DNA of 64,000 nucleotides from Amaricoccus solimangrovi (GTDB lineage Bacteria; Pseudomonadota; Alphaproteobacteria; Rhodobacterales; Rhodobacteraceae): NCBI RefSeq assembly GCF_006385685.1, contig NZ_VFRP01000012.1, positions 62,001 through 126,000 of the forward strand, read 5' to 3'. The translations under genes and the position numbers were made by a program. Positions within the stretch are counted from its first letter, which is position 1. Each line of letters begins with the position of its first letter. The notes under the pieces are model-generated. The model saw nothing but the letters and a program-made list of their open reading frames with translations, searched no databases and had not been told where the DNA came from. Below, piece by piece: positions 33,843-41,970 of the stretch.

Positions 33843-36643
33843 CGCTCGGGTCCGGAATTGGGCGTGATCGCGGCCCGGAGCCGGGTCTCGAGCGCGCGCC
33901 GCCGGTTCTCGGCGTGCAGCTTCAGCCCGAAGAGATCCTTGACGTAGAACACGTCCACCGCCTGCTCGCCATAGGTCGCGATGATCGCCGAGGCGATCGA
34001 GATGTTGTTGGCCGTGAGCGTGCGGGCGAGGTCGTAGAGGAGGCCCGGCCGGTCGCGCGTCTCGACTTCGATGATCGTATAGATGTCGGAGCCGAGGTTG
34101 TCGAACCGGATCCGCGTCGGCACGATGAAATCCCCGTGGCGCTTCTTCATCTGCGTGCGATCGCGGTCGCGCAGCGCGCCGCGGGCGCTGACCTTGCCGG
34201 CGAGGATGCGCGAGACGCTGTCGCGCAGGCGGCTCAGCCTGGCGCGCTCGTAGGGCCGGCCCTCGTTGTCCTGGATCCAGAAGGCCGCCGTCGCGACGCC
34301 GTTGTTCGAGGTATAGGTGCGCGCGTCGACGATGTTGGCGCCCGCCAGCGCGAGCGCTCCGGTGAGCCGGGCGAAGATGCCCGGATGGTCGGGCATCGCG
34401 AAACAGGCCTCGGTCGCGTCGCGCGCCGCGTCGAGCTCGATCCGGATCGCGGGCCTGTCGTCGGACATGTCGCGCGCGAGTTCGGCGAAGACCACATGCG
34501 TGCGCGTGTCGAACCCGATCCAGTAGGGCGGGTAGTGCCGCGAGGTTTCCGCCTCGATCTCCTCGGCCGGCCAGTCGGGCAGGGCGGCGGCCAGCGCCTC
34601 CTTCGCGGCCTGCTCGCGCTCGCCCCGGCCGTTCGGCTGTCCGCCGCCGGTCAGGTATTCCATCGTCGTGTGGTAGAGGGCGCGGATCAGCACCGCCTTC
34701 CAGTTGTTCCAGACGCCGGGTCCGACGCCGATGATGTCGCAGACGGTGAGCACGGTCAGCAGCCGGAGCCGCGTCGGCGTCTTGATGGTCTTGGCGAAGT
34801 CGCGGACCGTGCGCGGTTCGGTCAGGTCGCGTTTCTGGGCCACGTCGGACATGACGAGGTGGTGGCGGACCAGCCAGGAGACGAGCTCGGTATCGGCCTC
34901 GTCGAAGCCGAGCCGCGGGCAGACGTCGAGCGCGATCTCGGCGCCGTATTCGGAATGGTCGCGCCCCGACCCCTTGCCGATGTCGTGCAGCAGCAGCGCG
35001 GCGTAGAGCACGCGGCGGTTGACGCCGGCGTTCATGATCGCGCTCGAGGTCGGCAGCGCCTCCTTGTATTCGCCCGCCTCGATCTTGCCGAGCGTCGCGA
35101 TCGCCTGGATCGTATGCTCGTCCACCGTGTAGTGGTGGTACATGTTGAACTGCATCATCGCGACGATCCGGCCGAACTCGGGCATGAAGGCGCCGAGCAC
35201 GCCGACCTCGTTCATCAGCCGCAGCGTGCGCTCCACCTCGCGCGAGCAGAGCAGCGTCAGGAAGATCCGGTTCGCCTCCGGATCCTCGCGCGTCTTCCGG
35301 TCGATCAGGCCGAGGTTCGAGGAGACGAGGCGCAGCGCGTCCGGATGGATCGGGATGCCGCTGGTCGCCTCCTCCTGGAACAGCCGCAGGATGTTGACCG
35401 GATCGGCGAGGAAGGCTTCGTAGTCGATCAGGTCGAGCCGGCCGTTGCGCAGGCGGTAGCCCTGCCGCGCCGCCTCGCGGCCGAAGGTGAAGACCCGCCG
35501 CATCGAGCGGATGCTCGGCCTCGGCTTGACATGCCGCGCCTCCAGCACCGCGAGGAAGATGCGCGTGAGATCGCCGACGGATTTCGCATGGCGGAAATAG
35601 TCGTGCATGAACCGCTCGACCGCGCGCTGGCCCTCGGTCGCGTGGTAGCCGAGCAGCGAGGCGATCTCGACCTGGGTGTCGAAGGTGAGCTGTTCCACGC
35701 CGCGGTTCGCGAGCAGGTGCAGATGCACCCGCGTCATCCACAGGAAATCGGCCGCCTCGGCGAAGACGCGGTATTCGGCCGGGGTGAAGGCGCCGACCTT
35801 GACGAGCTCGCCCGGCGTCTGGGCGCGGTTGAGGTATTTCGCGATCCAGAACAGCGTCTGCAGATCGCGCAGCCCGCCCTTGCCCTCCTTCACGTTCGGC
35901 TCGAGCAGGTAGCGCGATCCGCCCTGGCGCTTGTGACGCTCGGCGCGTTCGGTGAGCTTCAGCTGGACGAATTCGGGGCCGGTGCGCTCGAAGAGCTCGC
36001 TCCAGAGCCGGTCGGACAGATCCTCGGCCAGCGGCTGCTCCCCGACGAGGAAGCGCAATTCCAGCATGCTGGTGCGGATGGTGACGTCGGTCTTGGCGAG
36101 GCGCAGGCATTCCTCGATCGTGCGCGCCGAGTGACCGACCTTCAGCCGCAGGTCCCAGAGGCAGTAGAGCATGCTCTCGATCACGCTCTCGCCCCAGGGG
36201 GTCTGCTTGTAGGGGGTGAGGAAGAGCAGGTCGACGTCGGAGAAGGGCGCGAGTTCGGCCCGGCCGTAGCCGCCGACGGCGAGCAGCGCGACCCGCTCGG
36301 CCGCGGTCGGGCTCGGGTTGGGATGCAGCCAGGTCGTCGCCAGTTCGAAGGTCAGCAGGACGATCTGGTCCATCAGCCAGGCGTAGTCCCGCGTCGCGCG
36401 ATGGGCCTCGCGCGGGCGGGCGGCCACCTCGGCCGCGATCTCCGCGCGTCCGGCCTGATAGGCGGCGCGCAGGATCGGCACCGCGGCCGCCCGGATGGCG
36501 CCGCGGTCCTCGGCGCCGACCGCGGCCTGGCCGATCGCCGCGCGCACGGTCTCGATGTCGAGGATCGTCCGCGGCGATCCGATCAGCCCGGCCCAGCCGG
36601 GAGGGGGCGGCGCGGGTCGCCGCTCAGTTGCCAAGACTGTCAA
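33839..36643 (-). CDS. glnD: [Protein-PII] uridylyltransferase/uridylyl-removing enzyme
   Basis: GlnD senses glutamine and modifies PII proteins. The 934-residue protein has the nucleotidyltransferase core AVGGYGRAELAPFSDVDLLF, an HD domain with LLLHDIGKGSGRDHSEYG, and two C-terminal ACT domains (EACFAMPDHPGIFARLTGAL and VETRDRPGLLYDLARTL). The start is TTG at 36643 with GAGGT upstream; it overlaps the LpoA-like stop by 20 bp. Domain order and length are complete. Confidence 0.96.
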   Translation of the reverse strand: MTVLATERRPAPPPPGWAGLIGSPRTILDIETVRAAIGQAAVGAEDRGAIRAAAVPILRAAYQAGRAEIAAEVAARPREAHRATRDYAWLMDQIVLLTFELATTWLHPNPSPTAAERVALLAVGGYGRAELAPFSDVDLLFLTPYKQTPWGESVIESMLYCLWDLRLKVGHSARTIEECLRLAKTDVTIRTSMLELRFLVGEQPLAEDLSDRLWSELFERTGPEFVQLKLTERAERHKRQGGSRYLLEPNVKEGKGGLRDLQTLFWIAKYLNRAQTPGELVKVGAFTPAEYRVFAEAADFLWMTRVHLHLLANRGVEQLTFDTQVEIASLLGYHATEGQRAVERFMHDYFRHAKSVGDLTRIFLAVLEARHVKPRPSIRSMRRVFTFGREAARQGYRLRNGRLDLIDYEAFLADPVNILRLFQEEATSGIPIHPDALRLVSSNLGLIDRKTREDPEANRIFLTLLCSREVERTLRLMNEVGVLGAFMPEFGRIVAMMQFNMYHHYTVDEHTIQAIATLGKIEAGEYKEALPTSSAIMNAGVNRRVLYAALLLHDIGKGSGRDHSEYGAEIALDVCPRLGFDEADTELVSWLVRHHLVMSDVAQKRDLTEPRTVRDFAKTIKTPTRLRLLTVLTVCDIIGVGPGVWNNWKAVLIRALYHTTMEYLTGGGQPNGRGEREQAAKEALAAALPDWPAEEIEAETSRHYPPYWIGFDTRTHVVFAELARDMSDDRPAIRIELDAARDATEACFAMPDHPGIFARLTGALALAGANIVDARTYTSNNGVATAAFWIQDNEGRPYERARLSRLRDSVSRILAGKVSARGALRDRDRTQMKKRHGDFIVPTRIRFDNLGSDIYTIIEVETRDRPGLLYDLARTLTANNISIASAIIATYGEQAVDVFYVKDLFGLKLHAENRRRALETRLRAAITPNSGPER

Positions 36644-37820
36644 AGGACCTCGCCGCGCCCTGCGCGAGCGAGGCGGTGCCGTTCTGCACCGTCATGATCG
36701 CGAGGTTGCGCTGAATCGTGCCGTCGGGCAGCAGGCGGAAGGGGCCGGAGGCGCCGGCGAAGCCGGAGGACTGCGTGATCCGGCCGGGATCGAACGGCTC
36801 GCCGCCCGAGCTCCGCGCCTCCGAGATCAGCGCGCCGACCGCGGCGACGCCGTCGAAGGCGAGGCTCGCCAGTTCGTGCGGCGCCTCGCCATAGGTGTTC
36901 TGGTAGCGACCGACGAAGGCGCCGGCGTAGCTCGGGTCGGGTGCGACGAAGGCGCCGCCCTGCAGCGCGGGATCGCCCACCGCCTCGGCCGAGACGTCCC
37001 AGCGCTGCATGCCGAGAAACTGGGCGTAATCCTGCGAGAGCCCGCCGTCGCGCAGGCCCTTCGCGATCAGCCCGAGCCCGCCGGTCGGCCCGTCGGTCAG
37101 GATGATCGCGTTCGCCCCCGCGCTCTGGAGCCGCCCGGCGGCGGCCGGGGCGACGGAATTGATGCCCTCGACGGAGAGGTCGTAGGCCTGCGACGCGACG
37201 AGCAGGCCGCCCCGGCGCTGGACCGCGGCCTCGGCGGCGGCGCGGGCCGCCTCGCCCTCGATGCCGCTCGGATAGACCACGCCGAAGCTGTTCAGCCCGC
37301 GCGACTGCGCGAAGGCGACGATCTGGTCGGCGGAATTGGCGAAGGTATTGCCGAGGATATAGACGTTGCCCCCCGCGACGTCGGGGTTGTTCGAGAGGCT
37401 CAGCACCGTGATCCCGGCCGCGCGGGCCACCGGTTCCGCCCCCGCCGTCGCGGTCGAGAAGAGCGGGCCGATGATGATCTTCGCCCCCTCGTCCACCGCC
37501 TGGCGCGCCGCCGCGGCGCCGCCCGCCGAGGTGCCGGAGTCGGGATAGACGACGAGATCGATGCTCGCGTTGGTCAGGTCGGCCTGGGCGAGCTTCGCCG
37601 CGTTGACGAGATTGGTCCCGATCCGCTCCTTGCCCGGATCGCCCGAGCCGAGCGGCGCGAGCAGCGCCACCTTCACGGTCTGGTTCGGATCCACGCTGAT
37701 TCCGGTCTCGCCGGACGCGATCGGCTTCGTCGGCGCGCAGGCGCTGATCACCGCCAGCGCCGCGGCGCCCGCGAGCGCGCGCAGGCCGAGGCCGCGCCGT
37801 GAAATACGTGTTGACAGCAT
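36624..37820 (-). CDS. LpoA-like lipoprotein (penicillin-binding protein activator, Peripla_BP_6 fold)
   Basis: This 398-residue lipoprotein has a signal peptide with lipobox VISAC. The mature part has a type I periplasmic-binding fold (VKVALLAPLGSGDPGKERIG, then IIIGPLFSTATAGAEPVARA). It matches the single-domain alphaproteobacterial LpoA/YraM family next to rsmI and yraN. In Enterobacteria LpoA activates PBP1A; that role here is by family and context. It overlaps glnD. Confidence 0.85.
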   Translation of the reverse strand: MLSTRISRRGLGLRALAGAAALAVISACAPTKPIASGETGISVDPNQTVKVALLAPLGSGDPGKERIGTNLVNAAKLAQADLTNASIDLVVYPDSGTSAGGAAAARQAVDEGAKIIIGPLFSTATAGAEPVARAAGITVLSLSNNPDVAGGNVYILGNTFANSADQIVAFAQSRGLNSFGVVYPSGIEGEAARAAAEAAVQRRGGLLVASQAYDLSVEGINSVAPAAAGRLQSAGANAIILTDGPTGGLGLIAKGLRDGGLSQDYAQFLGMQRWDVSAEAVGDPALQGGAFVAPDPSYAGAFVGRYQNTYGEAPHELASLAFDGVAAVGALISEARSSGGEPFDPGRITQSSGFAGASGPFRLLPDGTIQRNLAIMTVQNGTASLAQGAARSFDSLGN

Positions 37821-37921
37821 GGTTCCCCGTCGTGACCTAATCTTGCGAAACGTCTACCGGTGGTCGGACCCCCAAGCTAGGGTCAAGGCCCCGTGAAGTA
37901 AACCGGGATGGCCAGACGATC

Positions 37922-38806
37922 ATGGAGACGGGGACGGGCGGCGACCCGGACGCCAACGGCCCGCGCGCGCTGGCGCCGGGACTCTATCTGGTGGCGACGC
38001 CGATCGGCTCGGCGCGCGACATAACCTTGCGCGCCCTCGACATCCTCGCGGGGGCCGATCTGCTCGCGGCCGAGGATACCCGCCGCGCCCGGCATCTGCT
38101 CGACATCCACGGCGTGCGGCGCGACGCGCGAAGCCTCGTGCCCTATCACGACCACAACGGCGCGCGGCAGCGGCCGCGGCTGCTCGCCGCGCTCGCCGAG
38201 GGACGCTCGGTCGCGCTCGTCTCCGACGCGGGGACGCCGCTCGTCGCCGATCCGGGCTACCGGCTCGCGGTCGAGGCGATCGCCGCCGGCCATCGGGTGC
38301 ATGCCGCGCCCGGCGCCTCGGCGCTGCTCGCGGCGTTGAGCGTCGCCGGGCTGCCGACCGACCGTTTCCTCTTCGCGGGTTTCGCGCCGCCCAGACAGGC
38401 GGCGCGGCTGCGCTTCCTCGCCGGGGTGGCGGGGGTGCCGGCGACGCTGGTGTTCTACGAATCGCCGCGAAGGCTCGCGGCGGCGCTCGCGGACATGGCC
38501 GAGGCGCTTGGCGGCGCGCGCCAGGCCGCGGTCTGCCGCGAACTCACCAAGCGGTTCGAGGAGACCCGCCGGGGCACGCTCGCCGAACTCTCCGCGGCCT
38601 TCGCGGCGGAGCCGGAGCCGAAGGGCGAGATCGTCGTGGTGATCGGCCCGCCCGCCGCCGAGGAGGTCGGAGAGGAGGCGCTCGACGCGGCGCTCGACGC
38701 GGCGCTGGCGCGGCTCTCGGTCAAGGACGCGGCGGCGGAGGTCGCGCGCGCGCTCGGCCTGCCCCGGCGCCTCGTCTATGCCCGCGCGCTGGAGCGGGCG
38801 GAGTGA
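37922..38806 (+). CDS. rsmI: 16S rRNA (cytidine1402-2'-O)-methyltransferase
   Basis: This SAM-dependent TP-methylase of 294 residues has GLYLVATPIGSARDITLRAL, LLAAEDTRRARHLLDIHG, VSDAGTPLVADPGYRLAVEA and VFYESPRRLAAAL, the RsmI signature set. It methylates C1402 in the ribosomal decoding site. It is divergent from the LpoA-like gene across 101 bp and overlaps yraN by 4 bp. Confidence 0.95.
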   Translation: METGTGGDPDANGPRALAPGLYLVATPIGSARDITLRALDILAGADLLAAEDTRRARHLLDIHGVRRDARSLVPYHDHNGARQRPRLLAALAEGRSVALVSDAGTPLVADPGYRLAVEAIAAGHRVHAAPGASALLAALSVAGLPTDRFLFAGFAPPRQAARLRFLAGVAGVPATLVFYESPRRLAAALADMAEALGGARQAAVCRELTKRFEETRRGTLAELSAAFAAEPEPKGEIVVVIGPPAAEEVGEEALDAALDAALARLSVKDAAAEVARALGLPRRLVYARALERAE

Positions 38807-39177
38807 CGCCCGGCCCGCGGCGGGGTGAGGGGCGGGTCGCCGCGCAGTCGGGCCGCGCGGCGGAGGAGATCGCGGAGCGGCTCTATCTCGGCCTCGGCGG
38901 CCGGATCGCCGCGCGCCGCTGGCGGGGCGGGGGCGGCGAGATCGATCTGGTGGTGGACCTGGGCGCGGAGACGGTCTTCGTCGAGGTCAAGGCCCGCCGC
39001 GACCTCGCCGGAGCGGCCGAGGCGCTGCGCCCGGCGCAGGCGGCGCGCCTCGCCCGCGCGGCGGAGGTCTACCTCGCCGGCCGCGAAGGCCGCGCCTGCC
39101 GCTTCGACCTCGTCCTGGTCGACCGCGCCGGCCGGGTCGAGCGCGTCGAGAACGCGCTGAGCTTCGACACCTTCTGA
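38803..39177 (+). CDS. YraN family endonuclease-like protein (UPF0102)
   Basis: The 124-residue product has the UPF0102 core, GGGGEIDLVVDLGAETVFVEVK, a PD-(D/E)xK-like arrangement with E...D...ExK. The biochemical role is unsettled. Start is GTG at 38803, overlapping the rsmI stop as GTGA. The rsmI-yraN pairing is conserved. Confidence 0.9.
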   Translation: MTPGPRRGEGRVAAQSGRAAEEIAERLYLGLGGRIAARRWRGGGGEIDLVVDLGAETVFVEVKARRDLAGAAEALRPAQAARLARAAEVYLAGREGRACRFDLVLVDRAGRVERVENALSFDTF

Positions 39178-39331
39178 CCGCCCGCCGCCACCTCCCGCGC
39201 GGGCCGGAGGGCGCGCGCTCGCCGCCCGGTCCGGGGGCCGGTTCCCCGGGCCGATTTTCCAACGGAGTTTCCGGACGGAATTTTCGCGCGCCCCTCTGGA
39301 CACCGGCGCGCGACTGGCCTAGTGAGACGCC

Positions 39332-39351
39332 CGAACCGGTGATCCGGTTCG
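39332..39351. repeat. Inverted repeat directly before tRNA-Phe
   Basis: Perfect 8-bp arms CGAACCGG and CCGGTTCG flank a TGAT loop, ending 2 bp before the mature tRNA-Phe 5' end. It could terminate yraN transcription or mark the tRNA leader. No T-tract follows. Confidence 0.45.
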
Positions 39352-39353
39352 AC

Positions 39354-39428
39354 GCCCGGGTAGCTCAGGGGTAGAGCAGCGGATTGAAAATCCGCGTGTC
39401 GGTGGTTCAAATCCGCCCCCGGGCACCA
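39354..39428 (+). tRNA. tRNA-Phe (GAA)
   Basis: The 75-nt cloverleaf is complete: acceptor GCCCGGG/CCCGGGC, D-stem GCTC/GAGC, anticodon stem GCGGA/TCCGC with loop TTGAAAA (anticodon GAA), T-stem GGTGG/CCGCC with TTCAAAT, then discriminator A and encoded CCA. It marks the left border of an accessory segment. Confidence 0.97.
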
Positions 39429-39956
39429 TTGAAATCAATGAGTTAGAGCGTTCCACAGTGCTTCCTTCCGGCACTGACCTGTCCGCTGGGGCGCTCCGGG
39501 GGCGCTTATGGCTGTTGCTTGCGACTCGGGCCTGCTCCGCCCCGACGACGAGGACAACGGGGAAGGACAGCGAGGACCTTGGGAGGAGCGGCCGCGCCGC
39601 TTGCGTTGGCGTTTACAACCCGCGGATCACCTCGCAGCCGCTCCTCCCACGGTCTGAGCGGCTGCGCGACCCTATTACAGGGCCCGGCCTGGATCAGGAT
39701 GCAAACCGTAGGCCGCGCTCGGCGTCATGCTCGAAGAAGCGCCGCCACCTCAAGCCTTTCCGAGGCCTGTCAAATGCGGCAGCGCCTCGCGCTAGCCGGC
39801 CTCGGAGGTCGCGGCCTTCATCGGAGCGCGCAAGGCTGCCCGCGCCGCCGGCTAGGTGCGTGGTCGGCGCCCCTCCGGTCGGGCCTTCGCAGCCCGGAGG
39901 CTGACCGGAGCGAAGGCGCCCACTCCTCCGTCGGCTCGAAGATTCCCCAGAACCCC
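39429..39956. other. Degenerate DNA after tRNA-Phe, no recognisable gene
   Basis: This stretch of about 530 bp has several overlapping open frames but none with recognisable protein content, and its base composition looks less codon-biased than the flanking genes. It lies between tRNA-Phe and a broken primase gene, so it is probably eroded mobile DNA. No integrase remnant or tRNA 3'-end repeat was seen. Confidence 0.5.
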
Positions 39957-40470
39957 ATGACCAATCTTCGCACCCGTCCCGAAAAGTTCGCCGCAAGTAC
40001 TCTGGCTTTCGCCAAGTCGGGCATGCACGTCTTTCCCTGCTTCCGGACCAAGGAACCGATGACCGTAACGGGTACAAGGACGCCACCACCTGCCCCCACG
40101 CGATCGAGCAATGGGCCGCCACCCTCGATGACCCTCAGATCGGCGTCGCCTGCGCGGCGAGCGGACTCGTGGTTGTCGACATCGATGATGTCGAGGCTTG
40201 GAGGCAGTTTCTGTCTGACCATGGGCTGCCTGTTCCTGAAACGGCCCGAGTGATCACGCCCAGCGGCGGGATGCACTTCTGCTTTAGAGCCGGACCCGGC
40301 GCGAGATATGGAGGAAAGCTCTGTGTCGGCGTCGGATACGTCCTTGCCCCCTTCGGTCGCTTGGTCGAGGCGAGCGGGATGCGAAGGTACCTGCCGGTGG
40401 GTCCCGGGGAGCGGCCTGCCGGCCGACGCGCCGGTCTGGCTCGAGACGACCGACGCCCGCCCTGGCATGA
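39957..40470 (+). pseudogene. Frameshifted bifunctional Prim-Pol primase/polymerase relic
   Basis: The first frame (from ATG 39957) reads LAFAKSGMHVFPCFRTKEP. Near 40065 the match jumps to another frame with NGYKDATTCPHAIEQW, GLVVVDIDDVEAWRQFL and ITPSGGMHFCFRAGPGA, consistent with loss of one base. Near 40400 it shifts again to GLPADAPVWL. These are the conserved parts of the N-terminal Prim-Pol domain found in prophage and plasmid replication primases. The helicase half is absent. It is a non-functional remnant of a mobile element beside tRNA-Phe. Confidence 0.8.
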
Positions 40471-40707
40471 GCCGTGCCGCGCCCATGGACGGCCGATCCC
40501 CGATCTCGCGGAGGGAGGGCGCCGTCGGGTGAACGATATGGGGCCGACCGTTTTTCGTGCGTGTGCGAAGCCGGCGGGCGGGGCGCCATCGGCCCGGCCG
40601 CGACCCCGGCGCAGGTACAAAACGTGAAAATCGTGGATGTTCAACGGGCGCTTCGTTGATTATCAATCGGATACCTGACCGTTGCCACCTGGGATGCGCC
40701 CGCGACC
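40471..40707. other. Remnant DNA upstream of the SbcD-like operon
   Basis: These 237 bp hold no recognisable gene. A local AT-richer patch at about 40615-40685 (GTGAAAATCGTGGATGTTCA, then TTGATTATCAATCGGATACC) is the likely promoter area of the phosphoesterase operon. Exact -35/-10 elements could not be assigned. Confidence 0.4.
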
Positions 40708-41970
40708 TTGACCTTCCGATTCGTTCATACCGCCGACCTTCACCTCGACTCCCCGCTCGTCGCCCTGTCGCTCCGGGATCCGGAGCTTGCCCGGCAGGTG
40801 GGCGTCGCGACGCGCGCGGCCTTTTCCGCCACGGTCGAGCTCTGCCTCGCCGAGGGAGTCGACGCGCTCCTGATCGCGGGCGACCTCTGGGATGGCGGGC
40901 AGGTCTCGGTGAAGGCGCCGCGGTTCCTGAAGCGGGAGCTGACCCGGCTTCACGACGCCGGGATCCGCGTCTTCGTCATCCGGGGCAACCACGACGCGCT
41001 GTCGAAGGTGACGCGGGAGCTCGATCCGCCGCCCAATACCACGATCTTCGGCGCGCGCGCGGCGACCGGGCGGTTCGAGGCCGGCGGGCGCGCCATCGCC
41101 GTTCACGGGCTGAGCTTCGCCGAGGCGCGGGCGCCGGAGAGCGCGCTGCCGGCCTATCCGCCGCCCGAGCCGGGCGCCTTCAACATCGGGATGATGCACA
41201 CGAGCCTGAACGGCAGCGCGGGCCACGACGTCTACGCGCCCTGCCGCCTCGCGGATCTCGAGGCGCATGGCTACGACTACTGGGCGCTCGGGCATATCCA
41301 CCGGCGGAGCGAGCATCGCGGGCGCTGCGCCGTGGTCATGCCGGGCATCCCGCAGGGCCGCGACATCGGCGAGGCGGGGCACCGTTCGGTCACGCTCGTC
41401 ACGCTCCATGACGACGGCCGGCTCGACATCGCCGAGCGGGTCGTCGCCTCGGTCCGGTTCGAGCGGCGGGAGGTCGATCTCGACGGCGTCGGGGACTGGA
41501 GCGAGGCGGTCGCCCGTCTCGATCACGCGCTGCGCGCGCTCGCGGCGGAGCCGCGCGCGGAGGCGCGTCTGGTCGCGCGTCCGCGGCTGCGGGGCGCGAC
41601 GCCGCTCGCCTGGCGCATCGCACGCGACCTCGACGCGCTGACGGAGGAGGCGCGCGCCACCGCCGGGCTTCTCGACGGGCTCTCGATCGACCGGATCGAG
41701 AACGCGACGGACGGCGGCGCGGAGGGGCTGGCGGGCACCGGCGCGCTGCCGGACGAGCTGCTGCGGATCGTCGAGGAGGAACTGCCGGGCGATCCCGCGC
41801 TCTCCGCCGCGCTCGCGGATCTCGCGCGGGACTTCCAGGGAAACCTGCCCGGGGAGGCGCGCGCGGTGTTCGGGACCGACGAGGCGAGCTTCGCCGCGGC
41901 CTGTTCGGAGCTCCTGGACGAGGGCACGCGCCTCGTTCTCGCCCGGCTGATCGATCCGAGGGAGGGCTGA
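40708..41970 (+). CDS. SbcD/Mre11-like metallophosphoesterase (YhaO-type), TTG start
   Basis: The 420-residue protein carries the calcineurin-like nuclease motifs: TADLHLD (residues 8-14), GDLWD (58-62), RGNHDAL (92-98), MMHTSLNGSAGH and WALGHIHRR. The C-terminal half is a helical capping region. Family members make SbcCD/Mre11-type DNA exonuclease/endonuclease heads that need a partner ATPase, here the next gene. Start is TTG at 40708 in frame with TFRFVHTAD; no closer ATG exists. The TGA stop shares a base with the ATG of the next gene. It lies just beyond the mobile-element relic, so it belongs to the accessory island. Confidence 0.9.
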   Translation: MTFRFVHTADLHLDSPLVALSLRDPELARQVGVATRAAFSATVELCLAEGVDALLIAGDLWDGGQVSVKAPRFLKRELTRLHDAGIRVFVIRGNHDALSKVTRELDPPPNTTIFGARAATGRFEAGGRAIAVHGLSFAEARAPESALPAYPPPEPGAFNIGMMHTSLNGSAGHDVYAPCRLADLEAHGYDYWALGHIHRRSEHRGRCAVVMPGIPQGRDIGEAGHRSVTLVTLHDDGRLDIAERVVASVRFERREVDLDGVGDWSEAVARLDHALRALAAEPRAEARLVARPRLRGATPLAWRIARDLDALTEEARATAGLLDGLSIDRIENATDGGAEGLAGTGALPDELLRIVEEELPGDPALSAALADLARDFQGNLPGEARAVFGTDEASFAAACSELLDEGTRLVLARLIDPREG

